A stretch of DNA of 64,000 nucleotides from JBLMZW01 sp050259035 (GTDB lineage Bacteria; Bacillota; Syntrophomonadia; Syntrophomonadales; DTU052), in the NCBI GenBank assembly GCA_050259035.1, contig JBLMZW010000158.1, positions 1 to 64,000 of the forward strand, in the 5' to 3' direction. A program made the position numbers and the translations under genes. Every line of letters begins with the position of its first letter. Positions within the stretch are counted from its first letter, which is position 1. The notes under the pieces were generated by a model that saw nothing but the letters and a program-made list of their open reading frames with translations, ran no database searches and was not told where the DNA came from. This document shows, piece after piece, positions 24,418 to 33,691 of this stretch.

Positions 24418-26322
24418 ATGGTTAAACCCAGCAAAGAATACAGCGCAGCTGATATTCAGGTCTTAGAAGGACTGGAAGCGGTAAGAAAACGCCCAGGTAT
24501 GTATATTGGAAGTACAGGCCCTCGGGGCTTGCATCATTTAGTTTTTGAAATTGTAGATAACAGCATAGATGAGGCTGTTGCTGGCTATTGTAAAGCCATT
24601 TATGTAGAAATAAATGAGGATAACTCAGTAACTGTAAGGGACAACGGGCGTGGAATTCCTGTTGATATTCACCCCAAAATGGGAGTTCCTGCTTTGGAAG
24701 TTATTCTAACGACCCTGCATTCCGGTGCTAAGTTCGGGGGTTCTGGTTATACCATATCCGGTGGGTTACACGGGGTAGGGCTTTCTGTGGTAAACGCTTT
24801 ATCAATCGAGCTTCAGATTGAAGTTGGCCGTGAAGGTTTGTTGCACCGGCAAGTGTATTCGAAAGGAATCCCGGTATCTTCGTTAGAGGTAGTAGGAGAA
24901 ACATCGACAACCGGAACCATAATTACATTTAAACCAGATCCAGAAATTTTTGAGCAGGTTGAATTCACGTTTGAAATTATAGCGCAACGGTTAAGAGAAC
25001 TCTCATTTCTTAATAAGGGCGTGTATATCAGTTTAGAAGACCATCGGAGTGGTCTAAAAAAAGAGTTCTTACAGAATGGCGGAATAAAAGATTTCGCGAT
25101 CTACCTTAATAAAAACAAAGAAGTCATTAACCCGGACCCAATCTATTTCCATATAAACCGAGATCAAACTATTGTAGAAGCATCTATTCAATATAATACC
25201 GGTTACCTTGAAATCCTTTATTCTTATGCTAATAATATTCATACCCAGGAGGGAGGAACCCATGAAATCGGGTTCAAAAACGCATTAACCAGGGTTATTA
25301 ATGAATACGCTAAAAAGGCAGGATTAATAAAGGAGCAGGACGGGAATCTGGCGGGCGAGGATATTCGTGAAGGGATGACAGCCATTATTTCCGTTTTGGT
25401 AAGAGAGCCTCAATTTGAGGGACAAACCAAGACCAAACTTGGGAATACAGAGGTTCGAAGTATAGTAGAGAGTGCGATTTACGAAAGTGTTAATGATTTC
25501 TTAATTGAAAATCCGGCTGTGGCCAGAAAAATTGTTGAGAAATCTATTGCATCAAAAAGAGCCCGGGAAGCTGCCAGAAAGGCCCGGGAATTAACCCGAA
25601 GGAAAAACGCCCTGGAGGTGTCAACCCTTCCTGGCAAGCTCGCTGATTGCAGTGAGAAGGATCCAAGTCTTTGCGAAGTATGTATAGTGGAAGGAGACTC
25701 GGCCGGAGGTTCAGCCAAACAGGGCCGAGACAGAAGAATACAGGCCATTTTACCCCTTAGAGGTAAGATACTTAACGTTGAAAAAGCCAGGATCGACAAA
25801 GTTCTATCCAGCGAGGAAATCAGAGCCCTTATTACAGCAATAGGAACAGGGATTGGCGATGATTTTGATATAGCCAAAGCCCGCTATCACAAATTGATAA
25901 TTATGACAGATGCCGATGTGGACGGTTCCCACATTCGGATTTTACTGTTAACGTTCTTCTATCGTTTTATGAGGCCGATGATAGAAGCAGGGTATGTATA
26001 TATTGCTCAACCGCCTTTATACAGGTTAAAAAGAGGTAACGAGGAACACTACTTTTACCGGGATCAGGAACTGGAACGGTTTTTAACGAATCAGGAGAAT
26101 AAAAAATATAGGATTCAAAGATACAAAGGTCTGGGGGAAATGGACCCGGAGCAGCTTTGGGAGACCACAATGAATCCTGAAAAGAGAACCCTGTTACAGG
26201 TTTCCATCGAAGACGCAATTAGGGCGGACGAAGTATTTACTGATCTTATGGGGGAAAGAGTGGAACCACGTAAAGAGTTTATACAGGAGAATGCGCAGCG
26301 GGTAACTAACCTGGATATCTAA
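24418..26322 (+). CDS. gyrB: DNA gyrase subunit B
   Basis: The ATPase subunit of gyrase. The 634-residue protein has the GHKL ATP-binding motifs EIVDNSIDEAVAG and DNGRGIPVDIHPK and the GGLHGVG loop, then the TOPRIM motif EGDSAGGSAKQGRDR and DADVDGSHIRILLL, and ends with the QENAQRVTNLDI tail typical of the family. The ATG at 24418-24420 is chosen for the GGGAGG upstream; an ATG eight codons earlier would overlap the remB stop. Confidence 0.97.
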   Translation: MVKPSKEYSAADIQVLEGLEAVRKRPGMYIGSTGPRGLHHLVFEIVDNSIDEAVAGYCKAIYVEINEDNSVTVRDNGRGIPVDIHPKMGVPALEVILTTLHSGAKFGGSGYTISGGLHGVGLSVVNALSIELQIEVGREGLLHRQVYSKGIPVSSLEVVGETSTTGTIITFKPDPEIFEQVEFTFEIIAQRLRELSFLNKGVYISLEDHRSGLKKEFLQNGGIKDFAIYLNKNKEVINPDPIYFHINRDQTIVEASIQYNTGYLEILYSYANNIHTQEGGTHEIGFKNALTRVINEYAKKAGLIKEQDGNLAGEDIREGMTAIISVLVREPQFEGQTKTKLGNTEVRSIVESAIYESVNDFLIENPAVARKIVEKSIASKRAREAARKARELTRRKNALEVSTLPGKLADCSEKDPSLCEVCIVEGDSAGGSAKQGRDRRIQAILPLRGKILNVEKARIDKVLSSEEIRALITAIGTGIGDDFDIAKARYHKLIIMTDADVDGSHIRILLLTFFYRFMRPMIEAGYVYIAQPPLYRLKRGNEEHYFYRDQELERFLTNQENKKYRIQRYKGLGEMDPEQLWETTMNPEKRTLLQVSIEDAIRADEVFTDLMGERVEPRKEFIQENAQRVTNLDI

Positions 26323-26346
26323 CTTATCCCCAATAATGCACTATAT

Positions 26347-26383
26347 AAATAAAGAGGGAGGGTTTTACTCTCCTTGTTTATTT
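26347..26383 (+). terminator. Possible terminator hairpin after gyrB
   Basis: AAATAAA plus GAGGGAG pairs imperfectly with CTCTCCT plus TTTATTT. There is no clear T run. The remaining gyrB-gyrA gap (26323-26573) shows no gene, only the gyrA promoter region. Confidence 0.4.
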
Positions 26384-26573
26384 AAAGGCGAATTTTATAC
26401 ACCATTAGCGAACTGTTTCAGAAACCATTTAAGATTAACTTACTGGAAATAAGATCCTATAGTTAAGAAGTAATCTATCTGGAAGAAAGTTGTATTAACA
26501 AGATTTTGTAACCTATTAACGATGTGTTAGACTATTTAGTGAATTAGAAATAGGCCTATGGGAGGAGAAAACC

Positions 26574-29093
26574 TTGCCAGAGATTGAATCCAACATAATA
26601 CCGATAGACATAGAAAAAGAGGTCAGACAGTCTTTCCTTGATTATTCGATGAGTGTAATTGTTTCCCGGGCTTTGCCCGACGTAAGGGACGGCTTAAAGC
26701 CGGTTCATCGCAGGATACTATATTCTCTATATGAGCAGGGGATGACTCCGGATAAACCGCACCGAAAATCGGCCAATATTGTGGGGGAAGTACTGGGTAA
26801 ATATCATCCTCATGGGGATTCGGCAGTTTATGATGCCATGGTTAGATTGGCCCAGGAGTTCTCCAGCCGGTATACGCTAGTGGATGGGCACGGCAACTTC
26901 GGATCCATTGATGGGGACTCGGCTGCTGCTATGCGGTATACCGAGGTAAGAATGAGACATTTGGCCCAGGAGATGCTGGTTGATATTGATAAGGATACGG
27001 TTCCTTTTCGGCCTAACTATGATGACTCCAGGGAAGAGCCGGTAGTCTTGCCTTCCCGTATTCCGAACCTCCTTATTAACGGTTCGGCCGGAATTGCGGT
27101 TGGCATGGCCACAAATATACCCCCCCATAACCTGGGAGAAGTTATTGATGCTCTGATATTATATCTCGATGATTCGATTGATAATTCAAGTGATAATAAT
27201 TCAAGTGATGATTCAATTGTCGATTCGATTGAGAATACGAATATTCTTTCAAGATTGATGAAGACAATAAAGGGCCCGGACTTTCCAACCGGGGGAATAA
27301 TAACTGGTGCAAAAGGAATCAGGGATGTCTATACTACTGGACGGGGCAGTATCAAGGTCAGAGCGAAAACAACTATTGAAGAATTAAAGGGCGGCAAAAA
27401 TCAGATCGTGGTCACCGAGATCCCATATATGGTCAATAAAGCCCGACTGGTTGAGAAGATTGCCGACCTGGTAAGGGAGCGAAAAGTTGAAGGCATAGCT
27501 GACTTAAGAGACGAAAGTGACCGTAACGGAATTCGGGTAGTCATTGAATTACGTAAAGATGTTATTCCACGTATTATTCTAAATCAGCTTTTCAAGCATA
27601 CCCAGTTGCAGGATACTTTTGGCGTCATAATGCTGGCCTTGGTAGACGGTGTTCCACGAATCTTAAATCTGGTTCAGATGCTGGAATTCTTTTTGGAACA
27701 TCGCAAAGAAGTCGTAGCCAACCGGACCACTTTTGAATTGAATGTGGCCAAAAAACGGCTTCATATAGTAGAAGGATTAAGAATTGCTTTAAACCATTTG
27801 GATCAGATTATTGCTCTTATCCGAAGAGCAGGTGATGATAAAGAAGCCCGCGAAGGCTTAATGAGTGAATTTATGTTATCCGAGGAACAGGCGACAGCGA
27901 TATTGGATATGAGAATGCGCCGGTTAACCGGATTGGAACGGGAAAAACTTGAAGATGAATTCCTTGATCTCCTGGAGAAAATACACGATTTGGAGGATAT
28001 CCTGGAAAGACCAGAAAGGGTAGTCGGAATAATCAAAGAGGAATTGTCAGAAACCAGGGCTAAATTCGCCGACCCACGCCGGACCAGCATACAGCCGGCA
28101 GAAGATGAGGATTTGGAGGAAGAGGATTTAATTCAGGAAGAAAGTATCGTAGTTACTTTAACTAATCGGGGCTACATAAAAAGGCAGCCTCTTGATACTT
28201 ACCATAGCCAAAGAAGAGGCGGCAAAGGTTTAATCGGCACAACTACCCGGGCCGAGGACCTTGCCAGTGAGATTTTTGTTACCTCTAATCTATCCACGAT
28301 CCTTTTCTTTACCAATAAAGGAAAAGTATTTTCTCTTAAGGCGTTCAAAATACCCGAAGCGTCTCGCCAGGCTAAGGGAACCCCGGCGGTCAACTTCTTG
28401 TCTTTAGGATTGGATGAGAAAGTAACAACCATTATTGCGGTGGACGATTTTACCGAACGTCGTACTCTGTTTATGGCTACCCGCAAGGGTACGGTCAAGA
28501 AGGTAAACATCGGTGATTTTGAACATATTCGCAAAAGCGGGATAATCGCCATAAGTTTGAGGGATGATGACGAACTGGTAGGGGTTAAGAAAGTAGATCC
28601 GGGGGATCAGATTATTATGCTGGCATCAAACGGTTATGCCATTGTGTTTGATGAAGATCAAGTTAGGGCCATGGGCAGATCGGCGGCTGGAGTAAGGGGA
28701 ATAACGCTAACCGCAAAGGCCGTTGTAGTCGACGTTGATAAGTATAAAGAAGGTTTAGAATTGGTTATAGCTACCCAGAACGGCTTTGGCAAACGGACCC
28801 CCCTCGAACAGTTCCGCCAGCAAAACCGGGGCGGCAAAGGGTTAAAAGCGATTAATCTGGTTAAAAAGAATGGACCGGTTATGGGAGCCAAGGTGGTAAT
28901 ACCTGGCGAGGAGATAATGATTCTCAGTCAAAATGGTATAGTAATAAGGTTAAAAACCGATGATATTTCCCGCCAGAACCGATATGCTCAGGGTGTAACT
29001 CTGATTCGTTTGGATGAAGGGGATCAGGTAGCATCTGTAGCTCGTTTGAAAAATGAAGAGGACGACCAAATTGTCAATCCCAGTTTGTTTTGA
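26574..29093 (+). CDS. gyrA: DNA gyrase subunit A
   Basis: The breakage-reunion subunit of gyrase, 839 residues. The catalytic tyrosine is Y122 in AMRYTEVRM; the quinolone-resistance region precedes it; the GyrA-box QRRGGKG lies at about residue 545, marking true gyrase rather than topoisomerase IV. The C-terminal beta-pinwheel repeats follow. Residues about 201-223 are an extra Asp/Ser/Asn-rich stretch not expected in the family, placed before GPDFPTGG. The start is TTG at 26574-26576 behind GGGAGGAG. Confidence 0.97.
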   Translation: MPEIESNIIPIDIEKEVRQSFLDYSMSVIVSRALPDVRDGLKPVHRRILYSLYEQGMTPDKPHRKSANIVGEVLGKYHPHGDSAVYDAMVRLAQEFSSRYTLVDGHGNFGSIDGDSAAAMRYTEVRMRHLAQEMLVDIDKDTVPFRPNYDDSREEPVVLPSRIPNLLINGSAGIAVGMATNIPPHNLGEVIDALILYLDDSIDNSSDNNSSDDSIVDSIENTNILSRLMKTIKGPDFPTGGIITGAKGIRDVYTTGRGSIKVRAKTTIEELKGGKNQIVVTEIPYMVNKARLVEKIADLVRERKVEGIADLRDESDRNGIRVVIELRKDVIPRIILNQLFKHTQLQDTFGVIMLALVDGVPRILNLVQMLEFFLEHRKEVVANRTTFELNVAKKRLHIVEGLRIALNHLDQIIALIRRAGDDKEAREGLMSEFMLSEEQATAILDMRMRRLTGLEREKLEDEFLDLLEKIHDLEDILERPERVVGIIKEELSETRAKFADPRRTSIQPAEDEDLEEEDLIQEESIVVTLTNRGYIKRQPLDTYHSQRRGGKGLIGTTTRAEDLASEIFVTSNLSTILFFTNKGKVFSLKAFKIPEASRQAKGTPAVNFLSLGLDEKVTTIIAVDDFTERRTLFMATRKGTVKKVNIGDFEHIRKSGIIAISLRDDDELVGVKKVDPGDQIIMLASNGYAIVFDEDQVRAMGRSAAGVRGITLTAKAVVVDVDKYKEGLELVIATQNGFGKRTPLEQFRQQNRGGKGLKAINLVKKNGPVMGAKVVIPGEEIMILSQNGIVIRLKTDDISRQNRYAQGVTLIRLDEGDQVASVARLKNEEDDQIVNPSLF
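27174..27242 (+). repeat. Low-complexity insertion in gyrA
   Basis: The DNA repeats GATTCGATT and AATTCAAGTGAT units and encodes about 23 residues rich in D, S, N and I. It interrupts a segment that in other GyrA proteins is short. It is in frame and probably a surface loop. Confidence 0.75.
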
Positions 29094-29129
29094 TAAAATC
29101 TAATGATATATCTACGGGGAGGAGTCGCT

Positions 29130-30014
29130 ATGGCTCAAAAAGGAACATTTGCAGTTAAAAAAGGTCTAGCCCAAATGCTAAAGGGCGGGGTTATCATGGA
29201 TGTGACTACCCCAGAACAAGCCAAGATTGCTGAAGAAGCGGGTGCATGCTCAGTTATGGCTCTGGAAAGGGTCCCGGCTGATATCCGGGCTACAGGCGGA
29301 GTCGCCCGCATGGCAGACCCAACAATCATTCTTAAGATAATGGATGCTGTAACCATACCGGTAATGGCAAAATGCCGTATCGGCCATTTTGTGGAAGCCC
29401 AAGTTCTGGAGTCCCTGGGTGTGGACTATATAGATGAGAGTGAAGTACTGACCCCAGCCGATGAGCGCTTCCACGTGAACAAACATGAATTCAAAGTTCC
29501 GTTTGTATGCGGAGCTCGCAATCTGGGGGAAGCTTTACGGCGAATTGGTGAAGGGGCGGCTATGATACGGACCAAAGGCGAGCCCGGCACCGGAAATGTA
29601 GTTGAAGCAGTACGGCACATGCGTCAGGTCATGGACGAAATCAGATGGCTGAAGGGGTTGCCAGCCGAAGAATTGATGACTGCGGCTAAAGACCTGCAGG
29701 CTCCGTATGACCTGGTATTAAATGTAGCCAAAAACGGCAGATTGCCGGTGGTGAACTTCGCAGCCGGAGGAATTGCTACACCAGCGGATGCCGCGCTCAT
29801 GATGCAGCTTGGCTGTGACGGCATTTTCGTTGGCTCAGGAATATTTAAGTCGAGTGACCCGATGGCCAGAGCCCGGGCCATAGTTGCTGCTACTACCTAT
29901 TTTGATGACCCCAAGGTTTTAGCCGAGGTATCTAAAGATTTAGGCGAACCCATGTATGGCCTGGACATCAAAACCATTGCCCCGGAAGAACGGATGCAAG
30001 ATCGTGGCTGGTAA
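29130..30014 (+). CDS. pdxS: Pyridoxal 5'-phosphate synthase subunit PdxS
   Basis: PdxS makes PLP from ribose 5-phosphate, glyceraldehyde 3-phosphate and ammonia. The 294-residue TIM-barrel protein starts with AVKKGLAQMLKGGVIMDV and contains VMALERVPADIRA, the catalytic MAKCRIGHF lysine segment and VVNFAAGGIATPADAA. The ATG at 29130-29132 is chosen for the GGGGAGGAG upstream and for family length. It overlaps pdxT by 11 bases. Confidence 0.97.
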   Translation: MAQKGTFAVKKGLAQMLKGGVIMDVTTPEQAKIAEEAGACSVMALERVPADIRATGGVARMADPTIILKIMDAVTIPVMAKCRIGHFVEAQVLESLGVDYIDESEVLTPADERFHVNKHEFKVPFVCGARNLGEALRRIGEGAAMIRTKGEPGTGNVVEAVRHMRQVMDEIRWLKGLPAEELMTAAKDLQAPYDLVLNVAKNGRLPVVNFAAGGIATPADAALMMQLGCDGIFVGSGIFKSSDPMARARAIVAATTYFDDPKVLAEVSKDLGEPMYGLDIKTIAPEERMQDRGW

Positions 30015-30576
30015 AAAGACAGTCGGCGTTTTAGCACTCCAAGGGGCTTTTGCAGAACACCAGAACGTTTTGAAACGTTGTGGCGTGGGAGTTCACCGAG
30101 TAAGAAGCATTGATGATCTTGCCAGTATAGATGGGCTAATAATTCCCGGGGGCGAAAGTACTACTATTGGCAAATTGCTGGTTGATTTTAAACTGGCGGA
30201 CCGGGTAATAGAGCTTGCTAGGGGGGGAATGCCGGTTTTCGGAACCTGTGCTGGCATGATAGTCATGGCGCGAGAGATCCCCGGGCATGATCAATACAGT
30301 CTTGGGCTGATGGATATATCCGCCAAAAGAAACGCTTTTGGCCGACAGGTAGAAAGCTTTGAGGCGGATCTAGATGTTAAAGGCATTTCTAAAAAAGTTA
30401 AAGGGATCTTTATTAGAGCTCCTTACGTCGATCGGGTATGGGGCGATGCGAAGATCTTATGCGAATATCAAGATAAAATTGTAATGGTAAAACAACACAA
30501 TCTCCTGGCCAGCGCATTTCATCCGGAACTGACGAAAGACTTAACGGTTCATAATTACTTCCTGGAAATGCTTTAA
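30004..30576 (+). CDS. pdxT: Pyridoxal 5'-phosphate synthase glutaminase PdxT
   Basis: PdxT releases ammonia from glutamine for PdxS. The 190-residue class I glutaminase has LQGAFAEHQNVL, LIIPGGESTTIGK, the nucleophile motif FGTCAGMIV (cysteine) and the catalytic histidine segment SAFHPELT. The start is GTG at 30004-30006, inside the end of pdxS, so the subunits are translationally coupled. No further gene belongs to this pair. Confidence 0.96.
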   Translation: MAGKKTVGVLALQGAFAEHQNVLKRCGVGVHRVRSIDDLASIDGLIIPGGESTTIGKLLVDFKLADRVIELARGGMPVFGTCAGMIVMAREIPGHDQYSLGLMDISAKRNAFGRQVESFEADLDVKGISKKVKGIFIRAPYVDRVWGDAKILCEYQDKIVMVKQHNLLASAFHPELTKDLTVHNYFLEML

Positions 30577-30604
30577 AAGTTCCGCAATGTAATTCTTGAC
30601 CGGG

Positions 30605-30633
30605 TTGTAAAGAAATAAGTCGTATTATATAAT
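30605..30633 (+). promoter_or_regulatory. Probable promoter of the serine operon
   Basis: TTGTAA (30605-30610) and TATAAT (30628-30633) are 17 bases apart, just upstream of the T-box leader. Confidence 0.6.
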
Positions 30634-30654
30634 TAATCTACATTTTTATACGGA

Positions 30655-30865
30655 AACATGATGAAGGGGAAAAAGACTAACTGGTTCTGAAAGAGACCCG
30701 GTGGCTGGTGTAAACCGGGGGACAGTTATCTGTTTCCGCCCCGGAATGGACTGCGATGAGCAGTTACGGCAGCTACCGTTAAAGCATCAAGTGGATCGGT
30801 TATACCGGTCAAATAGGGTGGCAACGCGGGAGCCTCTCGTCCCTGAACGGATGAGGGGTTTTTTA
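30655..30865 (+). ncRNA. T-box riboswitch leader, likely serine-specific
   Basis: The diagnostic T-box sequence AGGGTGGCAACGCGGG is at 30815-30830, followed by a terminator hairpin (30833-30842 with 30849-30858) and six T. The stem I distal part AGAGACCCGGTGGCTGGTG is also present (about 30692-30710). In the specifier-loop side (about 30728-30740) the codons UCU or UCC can be read, both serine. Uncharged tRNA-Ser would therefore relieve termination. The downstream genes include serA and serS, which supports serine specificity. Exact specifier choice is inferred. Confidence 0.92.
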
Positions 30866-30929
30866 TATTTTATGCGTTGATATTTTAGAGCTCTGGGAAG
30901 GTTAGTAATTATCACGAGGAGGAAGGTTA

Positions 30930-32102
30930 ATGAAACACGATCAACAGTTTTTGCTGCTGCCAGGCCCAACCCCGGTACCTGACAGTGTTTTGCGGGCTCT
31001 GAGCCGACCGATGATTAATCACCGGGGGCCCGAATTCAAAACACTCATTGAAGAGGGAACCGAAGGGGTTAAAAAAGTTTATCAGACCCGCAATGATTTG
31101 GTTATATTCCCTTCTGCGGGTTCTGGAGCCATGGAGGCTGCAGTAGTAAACTTCATAAACCCGGGGGATAAAGTGCTTTCCATTTCGATAGGCGTTTTTG
31201 GTGAAAGATTTGCGAAAATAGCCAGCGATTTTGGCGCCCAGGTAACCATGTTGGAGTTTCCCTGGGGTGAGGCAGCGGACCCCCAGGCAATAAGAGATCA
31301 AATAAAAAAGGATACAGCGGGCGAGTATAAAGCTATCACCGTAACCCATAACGAAACGTCTACCGGGGTGGTTAATGATATAAAATCAATTCGTGAAGCT
31401 GTTGGCGACTATCCAGCCTTGTTTATGGTAGATGCGGTAAGTGGCCTGGGTGCTATGGACTTGCAGACCGACAACTGGAATCTCGATGTAGTAATAAGTG
31501 GTTCGCAGAAAGCATTCATGCTGCCACCAGGACTGTCGTTTATGAGCTTTAGCGAAAAAGCGAAAAAAGTTGCGGAAAAATGCACAAATCCTCGATATTA
31601 CTGGGACCTTGACGGAGCATTAAAATATCTAAAGAAGGGTCAGACCCCGTATACACCAGCCCTTTCGTTATTCTACGGATTGAAGGAATCTCTGGATCTT
31701 CTGATGGAAGAAGGGTTGGAAAACGTTATAGCCAGACATCATTTCTATCGTGAATTAGTGAGAACCGGGGTAAAAGCCATGGGCTTGCAGCTATTGGCAA
31801 AAGATGAGGTGGCATCGTGTTCCTTAACATCAGTATTAGCTCCGGAGGGAATTGGGGCTAACGTTATAAGAAAACAGATGCTGGAAAGGTTCAATGTTGT
31901 TGTGGCAGGCGGGCAGCAAAAGCTGGATGATAAGATATTCCGGATTGGGCATCTGGGTTATGTTCGCCCTCTGGATTTACTCTCAGCCATGGCCGCCCTG
32001 GAGATAGTGCTTTACGAAAATGGGTTCCCAATTAAGATTGGACAAGGGATCAAAAAAATGCAAGAGCTTTTCTTAAAGAAAGGGGAGAAGAACCATGGAT
32101 AA
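30930..32102 (+). CDS. Class V aminotransferase, probable phosphoserine/serine-glyoxylate type
   Basis: A 390-residue fold-type I PLP enzyme of the alanine-glyoxylate/serine-pyruvate family. Motifs are LLLPGPTPVPDSVL, NPGDKVLSISIGVFG, the phosphate-binding VDAVSGLGAMDL and the PLP lysine in SGSQKAFMLPPGL. It is the first gene after the serine T-box and overlaps serA by eight bases, so it likely supplies the transamination of 3-phosphohydroxypyruvate that SerC does elsewhere. That role is inference; a true SerC is not in the window. Confidence 0.85.
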   Translation: MKHDQQFLLLPGPTPVPDSVLRALSRPMINHRGPEFKTLIEEGTEGVKKVYQTRNDLVIFPSAGSGAMEAAVVNFINPGDKVLSISIGVFGERFAKIASDFGAQVTMLEFPWGEAADPQAIRDQIKKDTAGEYKAITVTHNETSTGVVNDIKSIREAVGDYPALFMVDAVSGLGAMDLQTDNWNLDVVISGSQKAFMLPPGLSFMSFSEKAKKVAEKCTNPRYYWDLDGALKYLKKGQTPYTPALSLFYGLKESLDLLMEEGLENVIARHHFYRELVRTGVKAMGLQLLAKDEVASCSLTSVLAPEGIGANVIRKQMLERFNVVVAGGQQKLDDKIFRIGHLGYVRPLDLLSAMAALEIVLYENGFPIKIGQGIKKMQELFLKKGEKNHG

Positions 32103-33681
32103 ACCCCGCGTTTTAATATCAGAGCGGGTTGCTGAAGAAGGCTTAAAATTACTCCAGCAAGAATTGGACGTTGATAATCGGGACGGTATAAGCAGAGAAG
32201 AACTATTGAGCATAATTGGCGAATATGATGCGTTGGTGGTGCGCAGTGTTACCCAGGTTGATGAGGAACTGGTTGAATACGGCAAGAATTTGAAGGTTGT
32301 CGGCCGGGCCGGTAACGGCATCGATAACATCGATGTTGAGGCATGTACCCGTAAAGGAATTATTGTTGTTAATACTCCGGACAGCAATACAATTTCTGCG
32401 GCGGAACAAACTATTGGCTTGTTATTGTCATCGATTAGAAACATACCAGAAGCCAACGGTTTTCTAAAAGGCGGGAAATGGGATCGCAAGCCTTTCCGTG
32501 GGGTTGAACTTCACGGCAAAACAGTAGGTATCGTGGGTTTGGGCCGCATAGGTTCGATGGTAGCCCAAAGGCTGGGCTCCTTTGGAATGAAGGTTATTGC
32601 TTACGATCCTTACATTTCGGATGAACGGTTTACCCGGTTTGGGGTGGAAAAGCAAGAAACCCTGGAAGAACTGGTTAAGCAAGCCGATTTTATCACTGTT
32701 CATACCCCCCGTAACGAAGAAACCATGGGAATAATCGGAGAAAAAGAATTCGCTTTAGCTCGCGACGGAGTCCGGGTAGTTAATTGTGCCCGGGGGGGAA
32801 TAATAAGCGAAAAAGCCCTGTACGACGCTTTGAAAAGTGGAAAAGTAAAAAGTGCCGGTCTAGATGTTTACGAGGATGAGCCGGCCATAAACAATCCCTT
32901 GTTTGAGTTTAAAAACGTGGTCGTGACTCCTCATTTGGGAGCCGACACTGATGAGGCCCAGAGACGGGTCGGAAGAGACATCGCTGAGCAAGTCATAAAA
33001 GCTCTCAGTGGCGAAATTGTCCCTAACGTAGTAAATCTGCCCACTATTTTAAGACAGGATCTCGAATTCTTAAGGCCATTTATTGTACTTAGCGAAGCTA
33101 TGGGGGCAGTATATTACCAGGTTGAAAAAACCTCCATTGATCGTATAGAAATGACTTTCAATGGTGAACTGGCTAATATGGATCACAATATACTTACCAT
33201 TGCTTTTCTAAAAGGGCTTTTGACCCCGGTAATGTCCGAAAAAGTTAATTATGTTAATGCTGAACTAATGGCTGAGGATCGCGGGATTAAATTCTTCGCT
33301 AAAAAAGGTAAAAGCGAAAAAGGATATATTAATTCCATTAAGGTAAGTATCTTTAACCATAACACTCGGCTCGATCTAACCGGAACCATCACTGGAACTG
33401 GCGAACCGGTTATTGTTGAGTTAAATGGCTATGAAACCGATATAATGCCCGTAGGATATGTTGTGGTGGCAGAGAATGATGATCGGCCACGGGTAATCGG
33501 GCCTTTTACCAGTGTATTTGGGGACGCCGGCATTAATATCGCCATGATGAGGGTAGCACGGAAAGTAAAAGGAGATATAGCTTTAATGGTCGTAAATGTA
33601 GATGCACCGATTGATGATGCAACTCTGGCCAGGTTAAAAGCAGTAGATGGTATAAAAAGAGTTAGGGTATTGCGTTTCTAA
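32095..33681 (+). CDS. serA: D-3-phosphoglycerate dehydrogenase SerA
   Basis: SerA begins serine synthesis by oxidising 3-phosphoglycerate with NAD. The 528-residue long-form enzyme has the NAD-binding motif VGIVGLGRIGSMVAQRLG (about residues 142-160), the VNCARGGII and DVYEDEPA segments, an intervening ASB domain and a C-terminal ACT domain (about 455-528, ending IKRVRVLRF). The ACT domain normally senses serine. The ATG lies inside the end of the aminotransferase gene, so translation is coupled. Confidence 0.96.
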   Translation: MDKPRVLISERVAEEGLKLLQQELDVDNRDGISREELLSIIGEYDALVVRSVTQVDEELVEYGKNLKVVGRAGNGIDNIDVEACTRKGIIVVNTPDSNTISAAEQTIGLLLSSIRNIPEANGFLKGGKWDRKPFRGVELHGKTVGIVGLGRIGSMVAQRLGSFGMKVIAYDPYISDERFTRFGVEKQETLEELVKQADFITVHTPRNEETMGIIGEKEFALARDGVRVVNCARGGIISEKALYDALKSGKVKSAGLDVYEDEPAINNPLFEFKNVVVTPHLGADTDEAQRRVGRDIAEQVIKALSGEIVPNVVNLPTILRQDLEFLRPFIVLSEAMGAVYYQVEKTSIDRIEMTFNGELANMDHNILTIAFLKGLLTPVMSEKVNYVNAELMAEDRGIKFFAKKGKSEKGYINSIKVSIFNHNTRLDLTGTITGTGEPVIVELNGYETDIMPVGYVVVAENDDRPRVIGPFTSVFGDAGINIAMMRVARKVKGDIALMVVNVDAPIDDATLARLKAVDGIKRVRVLRF

Positions 33682-33691
33682 GGAGGAAACC

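Noticed and set aside
26324..26332. TTATCCCCA after gyrB as a DnaA box
   Set aside because: One mismatch to the strict box, isolated, far from dnaA and without further boxes; chance is more likely.
29467..29482. A CCACGTGAAC sequence in pdxS resembling half of parS
   Set aside because: It has about four mismatches to the 16-bp consensus and is not symmetric, so it is unlikely to bind ParB.
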